Source: Xiphias gladius
Lineage: Eukaryota > Chordata > Actinopteri > Istiophoriformes > Xiphiidae
Length of the DNA: 64,000 nt
NCBI RefSeq assembly: GCF_016859285.1
Contig: NC_053402.1
Coordinates: 25,174,556-25,238,555 of the forward strand
Reading direction: 5' to 3'
Position 1 is the stretch's first letter, and each line of letters starts with the position of its first letter. The translations under genes were made by a program, and so were the position numbers. Shown piece after piece: positions 46,805 through 59,600 of this stretch. A model generated the notes under the pieces. It saw only the letters and a program-made list of their open reading frames with translations, was not told the origin of the DNA and searched no databases.

Positions 46805-46945
46805 GTGACATCTAGTAGTTTAATCGCTTAGTTGAGTGACAACTATTTTGATAACCTTTTTACAATTGTTTGGGATTTTTGCTTGAAAAATTACAAACAT
46901 TTGCTCCTTCCATTATCTGAAATGTGAGGATTTGGTTTTGTTTTT
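46805..46945. mobile_element. Interspersed repeat, family Q (copy)
   Basis: Contains GAGTGACAACTATTTTGAT, TTTTTGCTTGAAAAATTAC and CCATTATCTGAAATGTGAGG, matching the 44925-45440 copies word by word. Confidence 0.5.
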
Positions 46946-48058
46946 TTTAAATTTTTTATTTTTTTTGTCATATAAGACCTATTAGGCAGTCTAATAGGTC
47001 ATAAAACATAGTGATGATATCTGTAACACAATAACAGGATCATTTATTTGGATTAATAATATTTAATTTAATATTCATTCTCAATAGCCAGATTGCAATT
47101 GCAGATATCTTAAATTACAATTCTGACAAGTCACATTGTAAATATGAGCAGTTAAAGTGCACCTGTATACGTCAGTTGAGGCCTATTAGACGTCAAAAGT
47201 GCTTGTCACAAAAAGATGTTTCAAAATCAAGTAAAAGGCTACTGTTTCCCTTCAGAATATCTTCAGACCTTTTTTGTTATGGTGTTATTTTTGCATCCTC
47301 CCATTAAGTCCTGGACCAATCAATCTGGACACGATGAGACTGATATTGATCTTCAACCTGACTTTGGGTGAGACGAGATGTTGCGTTATACTTTCTTGGT
47401 TTCCTTCATTTTGATGGACAGGGACGCAAAATTCCATCCTCATCTATTATTACCTGACATTTTAATTTCCCTTTTGTAATGGTAATGAGACATAACCTAT
47501 TTAATAGTATTTAATTTTCAAAACAAATCGATCTCAATAACATTTGATTATTCCTTTATAATGGCGTGGAGAGAGAAGACGTACAGACACCGAGCGTGCA
47601 GTCATTTTTCATCAACACCACACGAGGCAGATGGATGAAATTTTTTCCGCAGTGACAGCAGAGGGCACTAAAACGCCGCGGCCATTGTGCCTACACACGC
47701 AAAAACCAACAGTGGAATTTTACAGAATTAGACAATTACAAGTAAAATATGAACAAACCATTTACAATGAATCAAACTGAGCTCAGTTGACCTGCTGTAG
47801 CCCAGCCTGAACTCAAACCTTCCTCCTGGTCCGCATGGATTTAAACTGGGTGCGCGCTTGAGCGTAATCAAACGCATCAAGGGAGATAGCTGCAGAGGCG
47901 ATTGCCGTTCGGGTTTGCGTCTTTGCCTCGGACAGACGTGTTCTCTTGGCCGTTTTTTAATTTTGTCCTGAAGTTTGACCCTGTGCTCTGCTGTCACACT
48001 GTCTACCTGTGTCAGTGTGATGCCACGGAACTTGTAAAGCCTCATTGCCGGCTCACCT

Positions 48059-48280
48059 GAAGTGGTGGAAGAAGTAGACTATTCAGATCCTTTTACTTAA
48101 GTAAAAGTACTAATACCTGCTTGTGAAAATACTCAACCACAAGTAAAAGTCCTGCATTCAAAACCTTACTAAAGAAAAGTATGTAAGTGTTAGCAGCAAA
48201 ATTTAGCCTACTTAAAGCATCAAAAGTAAAAGTACTTCGCAGTAAAATGGTCCTGTTATTGTTACTTAACGTTATGGTAG
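48059..48280. mobile_element. Palindromic interspersed repeat, family P (copy 5, well preserved)
   Basis: Begins AGTGGTGGAAGAAGTAGAC and contains the perfect palindrome TTTTACTTAAGTAAAA near 48092, then CACAAGTAAAAGTCCTGCAT. This is the best copy in the window. Non-coding. Confidence 0.65.
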
Positions 48281-48515
48281 ATCGCCCTCAATGTTCTAAT
48301 CTGTCAAAATGAAGGACGGCCTTCAGATTTTTCCATCTTTGTTTTTATTTTTTTAAAAACAAGCAAATTTCAGTCAGTGACGGAACATATTTGGCTGACG
48401 TGACCCCTGCATGTTATGCTCCAAAGTATTTTCTCTTTTCTCTCCACCCTCTGTGGGACTGTCGATTTATGCTTCTCCCTTTAAAAGCAAACCTCATTTC
48501 TCATTTCCCCCACAG

Positions 48516-48785
48516 TTTACAGTTGCACTTTGTACTCATCTGTCTTTCCTTTTGACATTTTGGCACTGGTTAAGATTCAACAGGCCTGGTTGTTATGTAG
48601 GAACTGAGAATGAACCAGTTTACCTTCCTGGTTTAACTCATGAACACATACTTATTTGCTATCGCTTCCTTATTGAAAGTGTCCATCTCAGATCTCTAGT
48701 ACCAAATTTTGGAATCAAACCTTTCAAGGAAACTTTCTGCACACCTTACACGCTTGAGGAGCGTGATAGAGCATTGTTTTGGCAG
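48516..48785 (+). CDS. Candidate 90-codon internal exon of an unidentified gene
   Basis: Open for 270 bp in phase 0, between a strong acceptor (TTTCCCCCACAG) and a strong donor (CAG/GTAAGC). Residues include YVGTENEPVYLPGL and a charged end TLEERDRALFWQ. Its phase fits the first exon ending at 46282, so both could belong to one transcript, possibly ending at an ATTAAA at 51475-51480. No protein family recognised. The predicted N-terminal part is hydrophobic. It may also be part of a non-coding RNA. Confidence 0.3.
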
Positions 48786-48999
48786 GTAAGCTGAACTGGA
48801 ATGTAGCTCAGACCTGGGTTAGGTTTGCAGAAAGACTCCTGGGCCTGCAGAGGGGGATCAAACGTGACACATACCCATGTGAGTAATGGCTTGGCTCTCC
48901 AACACCTGCTGTCATTGTGGAATTGAGCTTTAAAAGTCATACATCACATTGACAGGGTACAAGGTCAGGTGAAGGTTGTACAAACTGGTTTGTTAACAT

Positions 49000-51590
49000 A
49001 CGACTTTTGAGATCAACTGTAAGCTTCAAACCAACCATTACAGGCAGTTTAACTCTTATTTTATTTGTGTGAAGTGTGGATTGTTGGCAGTGCTGATCAG
49101 GGTGTGATCGACTCGGTCGAGCCCCAGTAATGAAAGATGTAATGCTGTTAGCTGGGTTTGTGGTTTGACAAAGGAATGAGGAGAGGTGGTAAAAAAACAG
49201 ACTCATAGTGGGTAGTAATGAACAGATAGTTAATGTTTAAATAGAAAGAAGAAAGTAGATAAAATATAGGTGGTAAACACAACTAATCATATCCAAAGTA
49301 GAGGGTTCAGGCAGGGGCCAGAGATCTGCCCCACGACAAAGATTTAGACTCATTTACACACTTCTTGGGGAAAAAAGAAACTACTCTGACATAACACCAT
49401 TAAAAGCATGAAAGTAAAGCAGCTCATGGGCTGCTGGTAAAGGAAAAAAAGTCATAATAAATCCCTGCTAAGAGTCCCATTGGTTCTAAGGATCACCCCA
49501 GTGGTTTTTAGATTAAATACCGGTTTTTGAATGTGGCATGAGTTTCTCACATTAGTCCCTTTTGTTACACCATGATTTGGTGACAGTGTTCCCTACTCAA
49601 ACCATTCCCTGTTTTTACACCTATTACCCTGCAGTGAGTTGCATATTCATGGGTATTTTAGTGATCCAACAAATGTCTGCGCTCTGTCTGAAATAATAGA
49701 ATGTTTTGAGTTTTCCCCTCAGGTCTGCGTAGAAAACACTTTCTCTTAAAAAAAACTCCCCAAACTTTGACTTCTGATTTATAATTTCAAGGTTTATCGT
49801 AACTCATAAGCCCATATTTTTATGCGCAGAATTGATGTGAAGATTAACATTTGCATAACAATAAATTAACTTTTGTCGGATTGGTCAGTGTTTTTTTTTT
49901 TATCTACAAAATGTTCGTAGGTAGGAACAACATTTGTGGTGTCATCATAAAAACAGAGCAGTTGATACCTTTTCCCCAGCATCTTCCTCCAGATCTCCAT
50001 GTCATATTACAAAGATGGTTTGCACATGGTGTTTAGGATTACCCGCTCAATAAAGGAGGATTTGGTCTGTACACTAATAACTGATTGCCTGGAGAACACA
50101 TTCAATTAATCGTGATTGACGAAGATTTGCACCCGGCGAAAAACAGACCAATTGTTTTGAAAATGTTCGTTAATCAGACAAAGGCTTTTCTTCTTTTTCT
50201 CTTTTAGCTCAAAGCTTCAGTATAGACCTGAATTCATCCAGTAGTCCCACCGGACTTCCTAAAGGATTCATCTTTTAAATTCATACAATAATTGTAAACA
50301 ATATATCATATTTTTGTTACAGTACTGTTGCTGTTTCTGGTGGTTTTACTTCTGATGTTTTTATCTTTTAGACATCTGGTTAGTTCATCTGTAGACATGT
50401 ACAGTAATTAACAATAGGATCTGGTACTACAATAGGTACTGGTCTTGAACTTTTTCCATTTTGTGAGACAGTCACAAGTTCTGGAAATAAGGGTTGAGAA
50501 ACTGGAGTCCAAGATGTACTCCCACCCCTCAAATGCCCCAAGTGCTAACATTTGAGTACTTTTCACATGTCTGGTATTGTATGAGACTGGAAAAACCAGG
50601 GGATACGGCAGTGAAAGAGACACTTACCTGTGGACAAGCTCAGATTTCCTCTGTCAAAGAGCTCTTGAGCAAGTCTGGTCCCCTTTGGCTGACCTTTTTG
50701 AAACCTTACAGGTATTGAAGTATATTTAAAAAATCCTAAAACATTCATACACTCTGTGATATGTCATTTAAAGGTAAAAGGTAAAACTAATATTACTTCA
50801 GAGACCCTCACACTGTCACAGCTCAACAGTCTCTGATTTTCAATATTAAAACTTGTGCAAACATGTAAGCTAGTGTTTGCCTCGATCAGCTCTGTTTAAC
50901 CCCTGTTCAATCAGGAAGCCTCTGGAGATCTCTCTTGTAAGAGACAAAGAAGAGCTGTAACTAAAATGTCACAGTTGGCTCTGAAACCAAAACCAGACAC
51001 ACAGATTCAGCGTTTCGAACGTTGAACTGCCATTAGACTTCACTGGAGCTACTGGGAAAAAGTGTCAGATTTAGGGAGGCTCTTCCCTTTTGATACAAGT
51101 CAATGTGGTCATTTTAATTACTGTATGAGTTAAGTTCCATTAGCTCTGGACCGGAGGATGACGGGGGAGTGTATGTACTGTAACTTTAGATTTATTTCCC
51201 TCCTGTCATTTTCACTTCTCGTTCTATTTCAATCTTTGCTGATTTCGGTGTTGATTTTTAACAGGGATTAATCTCGAAGAACCTCGGCAGTGTTAAATGA
51301 AAAGGGCTTTAAGAACCTTTTAAAAGGTTAAACTGTTCATCTTATGTCTTCATTGAATTATCCTCACCTGTATTGACATGACTCCAGTTTGTGAATATTA
51401 TTAATTTTAAGCCATTGCGCAGTCTGAGTCTGAGCCAAAATTGTGTGTGTGAAAATTGTGTGCATGAACTTCTCATTAAAAATGGACACCAAGCAAAACT
51501 GTACACGTCTGCTTCGTGTTCTGTTTAATTTTCTTCTTTCACGGCTGGTTTGCAGTGGGCCCAGCCCTGACGAAAGTAAGGCTCTACCGT
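49000..51590 (+). other. A/T-rich stretch, possibly introns and 3' end of an unidentified transcript
   Basis: No exon is firmly supported. Some frames look coding-like but uncertain, for example about 50545-50710, which ends at an AG/GT site. A variant polyadenylation signal ATTAAA at 51475-51480 is followed by GT-rich sequence. Together with the promoter at 46.2 kb this suggests, without proving, one transcript. Confidence 0.3.
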
Positions 51591-51654
51591 GACTTCAGCC
51601 TGATTGCTCAGATTATTCGCTAGAAAAAGATGTGGAGGAGGTAGGAAAAGAAGC

Positions 51655-51885
51655 GATGACAAACGTCATTAAAAAAAATAGGGCTGCTACTAATGAATAC
51701 TTCGAATATTGTGTAATCTGCCGAATTGAACTTATTTTGTTCAAAAAGTGCAAAGCCAAAACATATTTCATATATGACAAAAACAAACAGCAAATCCTAA
51801 AAATAAACATTAAAAATGACTGAAATAAGAAATCAATTATCAAAATGATTTCCTTTTTAGACAATTGATAAACCCCTGCAGCTAA
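51655..51885. mobile_element. Interspersed repeat, family Q (copy)
   Basis: Contains GGGCTGCTACTAATGAATAC, AAATGACTGAAATAAG, CAATTATCAAAATG and ACAATTGATAAACCCCTGCA. These are the words seen, partly inverted, in the other family Q copies. Confidence 0.45.
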
Positions 51886-52544
51886 AAAACCGAACCGACT
51901 TTATTAATCAAACTCTTTATTTAGGAAGGACCAACACAACTCCAATTTTTTTTTTTTTTTTTTTTCTCTTTCCTCCATACAAAGTTGTGTAGTTGATTTG
52001 CAAGGTGGAACAGAACAAACGCAAGGATCTAACTACCTGCCACCTGGTGACAGAGTTTTATGAATTTTGTTTTCAAGAGAAATTTTAAAAAAAAAGATAC
52101 AAAACACCAGAAATAAACATACAAACAGGAACCAAAACCACAGACTAAACAAAATGAAAGCATCATCTCAACAATGCCACATAAGTCCATCGGCGCTGTA
52201 TAGTCCATGACCGAGTCACCAAGTGACCCACAAACAACAGATATCCATCCAGAAAAAAATACATAAATCCCCATGGAACAACCAGAGATACAAGAGCACA
52301 CTCGTTCTGCTGGTATGTTGATTTGTAGAGAGAGAAATATTGGTGAACAATTAAATGAAACATGAATCAAAAACGCAGTTAAATTATATAAAAAATGTAA
52401 TGTTTAAATCCTAATACACATTTTCTCCTCTTTTTATAAAAGACACAGACTGATTCCTGACTTACACCTGTTGGGGTGCCCTCAGCCAGGAGCAGATATC
52501 TTCAGGTGGCACGCAACCTTCACTGAGTGTTTCAACCCGTAACC

Positions 52545-52690
52545 ACGACACTCTCCAGTCGCTTGAGCGCCAGTGGTGGCGGAATCGCTGCCCATCTGCT
52601 CCGGCTTCCAGCTTCTCTCCTCTCGCCTACTCTCTATCCAGCAAGAGGCTCGTTCTGTCTCCTCGCTCTTTTTCTTCTCAAACTCTTAAC
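52545..52690 (+). mobile_element. Possible LINE reverse-transcriptase fragment
   Basis: The translation SLERQWWRNR, followed in another frame by FQLLSSRLLSIQQEARSVSS, resembles the region before the polymerase motifs of fish L2/Rex1-type LINEs (ERxWR..., YQSLLSSFS...). It is short and frame-disrupted. Weak call. Confidence 0.25.
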
Positions 52691-52858
52691 TCAACCTAGT
52701 CTCTACATTCAGGTCTAACTTGTTGTGGAGGATAACTCTCTAGCTGCTGAAATAAAACCCTTTCAGGGCTTTTCAGGCAAATGCAGATTTGGAAATTAGA
52801 GGCACAGGCGCAGATATTTTTATAAAGCGATCGGTTTAAAAATTATAGTTCAGGGTTT

Positions 52859-52960
52859 TGCAATTCAATTTTATTTATATAGCGCCAAATCATAGCAGCC
52901 GTTTTCTCAGGGCACTGTTCATGTACAGCAGGTCTAGACCGGACTCTTTATAGTTGTATT
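52859..52960 (+). repeat. Fragment of a common fish repeat tail
   Basis: CAATTCAATTTTATTTATAT followed by AGCGCCAAATCA and GCAGGTCTAGACC has the form of a tail shared by many teleost SINE/LINE-derived repeats (family knowledge). Confidence 0.5.
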
Positions 52961-53607
52961 TTGCAGAATTGTCCAGTATTGATGTTCATGTTTTATTGCT
53001 GTTTATACTGCTTTAAAACAAAGCTCCTCATGCTTAGATTCATTGGAGTTGTCAATAGAGTTGGTGATAGAGGCATTCAGGTAGACTTGTTCCACCTTGT
53101 TCCACCTTTGGTTTCACTTGATATAATTGCCGATGTGTGACATGCTACCGGTAACTTTAACCTCAATGTGGTAATTGGTGACATTTATATTTCAATGCAA
53201 CTATGCAATTATCTCCAATGCCAGATGATTCCCAGCGCATATTTGACATTTACAAAAGCTTTCACTATAACCGGAAAGGTTTACTACAGTACACCTGTAT
53301 ATTATTGCAAATTGCTTTCAATTGACTGAATTCTGGCTTCTCCTGCCTGCAGTGACAGCTTTGCTTACATAACTACCTGCTCGGTAAACCAAAGGTCGCA
53401 GAAAGCCCGGCGGTTCTGGACCGCCCACTCCCTGGCATTGATAACCAAAACCCGCTATTGTCACGCACGTAACCAATTTGAAGGTTACATTTTTCCCTGA
53501 CCATACCCTGCCACACCCATGACACACCTCCTGTACACATACCTGTCTCCCCACCTCACCTGCCATCATGGTATTTGTTGAGTGACTGACTCTTTGACTG
53601 CAGGAGG

Positions 53608-53615
53608 TTTAAATA
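53608..53615 (+). promoter_or_regulatory. TATA-like box of keratin D
   Basis: TTTAAATA lies 83 bp upstream of the start codon at 53691, a spacing close to that in keratins A and B. Confidence 0.6.
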
Positions 53616-53690
53616 GGAGGCGACAGTCCTGCTGCTCTTCACTCTCCTCTCTGCGTCGTCTTCAGCCACAGCAGAAAGACAGCATCCATC

Positions 53691-56600
53691 ATGACCTCCA
53701 ACTTCATCTCTTCCTCCAGGTCGGTGAGGAGCTCCATGGGGAGCTCCGGCGGGTCCCTGATCGGCCTCAGTGGCAGCCGTCGGGTGTCAGCTGCGAGGGC
53801 TGGCAGTGTGTACGGTGGAGCGGGAGGCTCTGATGTCCGCATCTCCTCCGCCTACATGGGTGGAGGCTTCAGCGGTGGCCACTCATCCTCCCTGCTCTAC
53901 ATGGACAACAGTGTCATCGGCAATGAGAAGTTCACCATGCAGAACCTGAACGACCGCCTGGCCACCTACCTGGGCAAGGTGCACTCCCTGGAGAAGGCCA
54001 ACGCCGCGCTGGAGCTGAAGATCAGGCAGTATTTGGAGAGCAAGATCGGCCCCAAAACCAGGGACTACAGTGCCTTCTTCGTCACCATCTCTGACATCAC
54101 TGCCAAGGTAAACTCATCCTCATCCTCGTAGGTAACGCGCAGATGGAGGGATGTGACTCAGTGGCAGAGCAATAAAGTTTTCCTTGAATGAATGACATCA
54201 AATTTGTAGTGAGGAGGGAGGTCCGAGTTATCTCCAACAACTTCATCTGTATATGTTCATACTGGCAAAATACTAGCTCCAGCTAACGATTGTTTTAATA
54301 TGTTCATCTTATTTTTTTAAATTAACTGATTTAATCAGGCTGTGAAGTTTAAAAACAAAGGCGAAAAAGTCGTTGTTTTTCTGTTGGTAAATTAATAGAA
54401 GTCCAAACCCCAAGGATATTCGATTTACGGTCATAGAACATCAAGAAAAAGCTGCAAAGTTTTACATTTGAGAAGCTGGAACCAGAGAATTTTGTCACAA
54501 TTTTGGCTTGAAAAATGACTGAAACAGTTACTCAATTATCACAATAGCTGTGATAATTTCAGAATACTGCATTATCATATTATTGGATTATAATGATCGA
54601 TGCTTTAATGTGTACACTACTTAAATGTTAAATTGTAAAGGTGGGGATATTTTTTTACTTTGATATACAGCTGCTGGGTAGTTTGTGAATTTCACTATGG
54701 GATCAATAAAGTCTGATCTTTATCCTTAATAATACATCTTTAGTTTTGTATCATGAATCTGAATCTTCAAAGTAACTAAAAGTATTAAATTAATGTAGTG
54801 CCAGGAAAAAAAAGTACAATACTTCCCTCTAAAATGTAGTGGAGTAGAAGTATAAAGTAGCTTAAAATGGAAATACTCAAGTAAAAATGAGTAGATGTAC
54901 TTAGTTACTGCCACCACACCTCTGCCTTTTTTGGAGTAACTTTACTCGAATATGTGTTGAATATCAGTGGAGCTCATGGTACTTCCACCACTCCACGTAC
55001 TATTTGGCATCCCAGAAGATAAAATACTAATAATGTGAGTTATGTGGAGATGAAACTGTGCTGGGGATGAACGCTGTTTGTCTGTCTCCAGATCCAGAAC
55101 GCGGTCAAGATGAATGGAGCCATCCACCTGAACATCGACAACGCCCGCCTGGCTGCAGACGATTTCAGGACCAAGTGAGCTCTAGCTCCCGTAGCATCTT
55201 TAGCAGTAGCAGCAGTAGCAGCGGCAGCAGTAGTAGTTTCATCTACATGTTTTCAGTGACATCTACAGTTGGAATCAGCTGTCAGACCTCTTATAAATCA
55301 CAGTACAGTTTATGTAACAGAGTGGTTTAGATAATCAAGTTATTGACCAGCAACAGTCTAATCTCATTATAGATCTGGAGCATTCCTTACAGGACCTGAT
55401 CAGACCTGATCAGGTCCTGTGGGTTTGAAAGCATCGAGTGCTGTTTTTCCAGACCGGCACGGGACCGAGTGAAACCATGACAACACGAGAACACAGATTC
55501 ATGTTGACAGAGAAACACTGACGGTGCCAACAAAACCGGTGCGGGCGTTAATTTGTTGACGGCGAGTTCACGTTCATGTTTCATCGTGCAGGTGAACAGC
55601 TCGTCCCTCGGGGCTTCAGTTACACCCTGACTCTGTTTCTAAAGACGCTCCGACACTGACGCGCCGCAGGAAAACAAAGGATGTAGTCATGTAACGTTTG
55701 GAGTGTGACGGTGACGGTTATTCAGGCGGCAGCCATCTGTCCTCTGTCAGAGCTCTCGCACACCGCTAATCGACTACATATCAGGATATCTGCAGGTCTT
55801 AAGGTCTTAAAAAGCACCGATTCTAGGCTTTTGAAGGTTCTTAAACTTTTTAATTTCATTTACAAGAACCTGACATATTTTGCTAGCCTGCTATAGGCAG
55901 TAATGTCAGTTTTTTTTTTTTTTTAAATAGTAAAAACTTTCTGAAGATTTTCCAGTACCTTTTGGTCCAGACCTCTGATGTTATGTAAAATTCATATTTG
56001 GACCTTTACATAAATAGGGTATTGTTGTAACTGGTTATTCCATTCATCCATTTATCCGTTTTTCATCCGCTGCTTTTCCCGGTCACGGTCGTGTTAATGA
56101 TTGATTTATGAATTGAATTAAACAGGAATTTCAGGCAGTGGTCAAACAGAGAGAAATAAAACACATCTTGTGTTCCACCAGAATTTATTAACCCTTTAAG
56201 TCCCCCTATTTATCCTTTTATAAATAGACTATACACATTTAATAAATGGTTTGATAACGCACCATAATGCAGTTGTATGCATCTGTAACGACACGGCTAA
56301 GACATATTTCGTTATTCCATCCTCTCTTTTACTGAGTTGTGGTTCATTATCTGTTTATCCAGCAGCCTCCACTGATTTGTGTTGGTTAGAGTTGGTAATA
56401 AAGACATTAATAAACACTGAGATCTGATCACAGCTGCGTTATAATGAATTATAAACATTTATTAGTGATATAATTTAAAAAGCCTGAAAATTCTGTAACA
56501 TCAAGTGTTTATTTTCCCACACCCGGTAAATGCACCTATCGATATACACACACACACACACTTAGCTTTACGCTTGAGTAAAAACACCAAGGACAACAGT

Positions 56601-59600
56601 GTGACGTTGACCCGACAGCTGATTATTTGTGCTGATGTTTCATGTAGTTATGATGTTTGTACATTTTTAATCTACGTGACATATGAAACAACAATAATCC
56701 AGAATCAGAGTTTAACGGCAGCTCTTACAGACCCTGTAATGTTCATACACGTAGCAGAGCATCATGCCGGTCCTCCTCCTGCAGGTTCGATAACGAGCTG
56801 GCCATGCGTCAGTCGGTGGAGGCCGACTGCGGCGGGCTGAGGAGAGTCCTGGACGAGCTGACTCTGGCCAGGACCGACCTGGAGATGCAGATCGAAGGGC
56901 TGAGGGAGGAACTGATCTACCTCAAGAAGAACCACGAGGAGGTCAGTGAGCTGAGAGAAATCTGAATACAGTTAAATAAGTTAATGTTAAGATTGATAGG
57001 TAGATAAGTGTAACAGAAGCAGTCGTGTGAAACCAAAGAAGTCGAATGTTGTGAAAAAGGCCATTTCCATGCAGTTTTCATTGAAATGTGGATACAGTCG
57101 GGATCAAATTCAAATTGAAATGCAGTTTGAGTTTTTCATTTTCAAGTTCAGTTTCCACTTTCGCTTGAAAGTGAGAGGTTCGCTTCACGTTCAGCTTTGT
57201 TCATTGCTTCACCATCATTGCAGTGTTATGCTCTGGAATACAAGGACACAGTTCACCAGTGGAGTTCCTACATTCAGTTTTCATTTTGGTAGCAATTCTA
57301 TATTTTCAGATGTGAAATTGAAAAGTGGATTTTATTGATTTTTAATTTTCACAAATCTCAATTTTGTTACACACAATGCCCAACCAAATGGAAAAGGACA
57401 TGTATGGATACGACATTTTCAATCTTAACTTATTAATTATGTTCCCGGTCTCTAAAGCTAATACTTGAGAACAACTAGCTGTTTCTAAGGAGTCAGTTAA
57501 TGTGAGCGCTAATGAGAGACTGCAGTAACCTCATTTGTCCGTCCGTCTGTCTGTAGGACCTGCTGGCCATGCGAGCTCAGATGAGCGGTCAGGTGAACGT
57601 GGAGGTGGACGCCGCTCCTCAGCAGGACCTCACCAAAGTCATGGAGGAGATCAGAGAGCACTACGAGGGGGTCGCCACCAAGAACCGCAAGGAACTGGAG
57701 TCCTGGTTCCAGGCCAAGGTGACGCCACACTATGGCTCTGTGCGGATGCAGAGGTTAAGTTTGTTACGTTTATGTTTGGACTTGACGTGTCTGTGTGTCC
57801 TGCGCAGACGGAGGCTCTGAACAAAGAGGTGATCACTCAGACGACCACCCTGCAGACGTCCAGGACAGAGGTCACAGAGGTCAAACGTACGCTGCAGACT
57901 CTGGAGATCGAGCTGCAGTCCATGTTGGGCATGGTGAGTGTCACGTGACCGCCATTAACTCCCTCCAGCGTTCCTGTGCAGTCGTCGGAACAAAACAGAC
58001 GCAGATATAAACGTCAATGAGAACAGCCGGTGGGCGGCGTTGAATTTTAGTGACGTAAGAAATTAACTGAAATTGCTTGTCAGTGTTCTCAACGAAAGCT
58101 CCCTATGTTTTACATCCAACATGTGGCCAGAGTCTTCAAAAATCTCCATTTTCAGGGATGGAGAAACCCTTTTGGCTTTAGCAGTAGTATGTGATTTTAA
58201 AAAATGTTGAGGATTTAAAGATGTCACGATGTCTGCACTGGGGTAAAACATTAATAACAGAGTTTTTCAAAAAGATAAAAAAAAGATCTGCAAAAATAAC
58301 TGTTCTTACAACTGTAACATACAGTGCAACCAGATAAATACCAGACAATACAGATGGAATATATGAAAGTTTGACATGGCCATTCACTGGAAATCCACTA
58401 AATCTTCTCTTGTCAGTGCTCGTTTTAACATCAAAGGAAAATCCCCCCAATTTTGTGAAATCTAAATCTATAGATTGAAGTTCATGTCTTTTTAAATAAG
58501 TCTATTCATGTTGGCTTTGTTGAGTTTCTAATCTGTCAACACCAGTTTAGCTCAGTCTAGACTCAGTTCAACTATAAAAATCCACCCAATTGAAATTCTG
58601 TTTCAGGACACATGAAGAGAAAAAAAACACAAAAACATAAAAAGTGTGGTGGTGGGTGTGAAACCCTAGTGCAGTAAAGGACGTGGTTCTGACTTCATTT
58701 TGAATGTTTCTGTGTTTCCTTTTGCAGAAAGCGTCACTGGAGGGGACTCTAGCTGAGACTCAGAACCGCTACGCCATGCAGCTCTCCACATACCAGATAC
58801 AGGTGAGACAGAAGCAGCCCCACCTGGTTTATGTGATCGTCTGGATTTGAGGTGATGAATCAGCCTTCGGTCAGACAGTTCGATGAAGACTTGAACCCGT
58901 GAAACTCCTTCTTCCTCTCGACCTGCAGGTGTCGTCCATGGAGGAGCAGCTGATGCAGCTGAGGGCCGAAATGGAGCGCATAGAAAGCGAGTACAATATC
59001 CTGCTGGACATCAAGACCAGACTGGAGATGGAGATTGTCGAGTACAGGAGGCTGCTGGACGGAGAGGCCAACAGCAGGTGAGCGTCGGACTCGGGCGTTC
59101 ATAATCACGCCTGAGGAGCTTTGTCGGGGGTATTTGGGAGTTTATACTCCATAAAGAAAACGTACACATGGTTGGTATTTAATCGGTTCAGACTACTGAA
59201 GAGAGAAGAAGCAAGCAAGTATTTAACAAGTAATTAGGTTGGTAGTGATTACGAAAGTACTTAGTGTGTAGGTCAAGAAATACGTTGTTGGAAGTAATTA
59301 GTGTTTCATTAGTCACTAACCAGAAATGAGATAACTAGCTCAAACTAATATTTCAGTGGCAAGTAACAAGTAATTGTCAAGTAAATAAGTAATCAGGTAG
59401 CCGCCTGTTGATGACTTTTAAGTAATTTAGTGTGTAAGTAGTAAGTAGGTCTTTAAATGGTAATTACTTCAGTAGTAGGTAAATAAGTAATTAGTGATAA
59501 TGCTCAGTATAGTCAGTATGTCAGTAGTAAGTAAAACACAATTAAGCAGTGAGTGAATAAATAAGTGGTTAAAAGTAGAAAGAAACAATTAAGTGTTAAG

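Noticed and set aside
52029-52370. Minus-strand frame rich in hydrophobic residues
   Set aside because: Low-complexity A/T-rich sequence, no splice support, and hydrophobicity follows from base composition.
53920-53990. His in KVH of keratins A and D as the human K14 Arg125 disease site
   Set aside because: Counting from LNDR, the disease hotspot Arg is the one in LNDR, which all copies keep. KVH is a different, less critical position.
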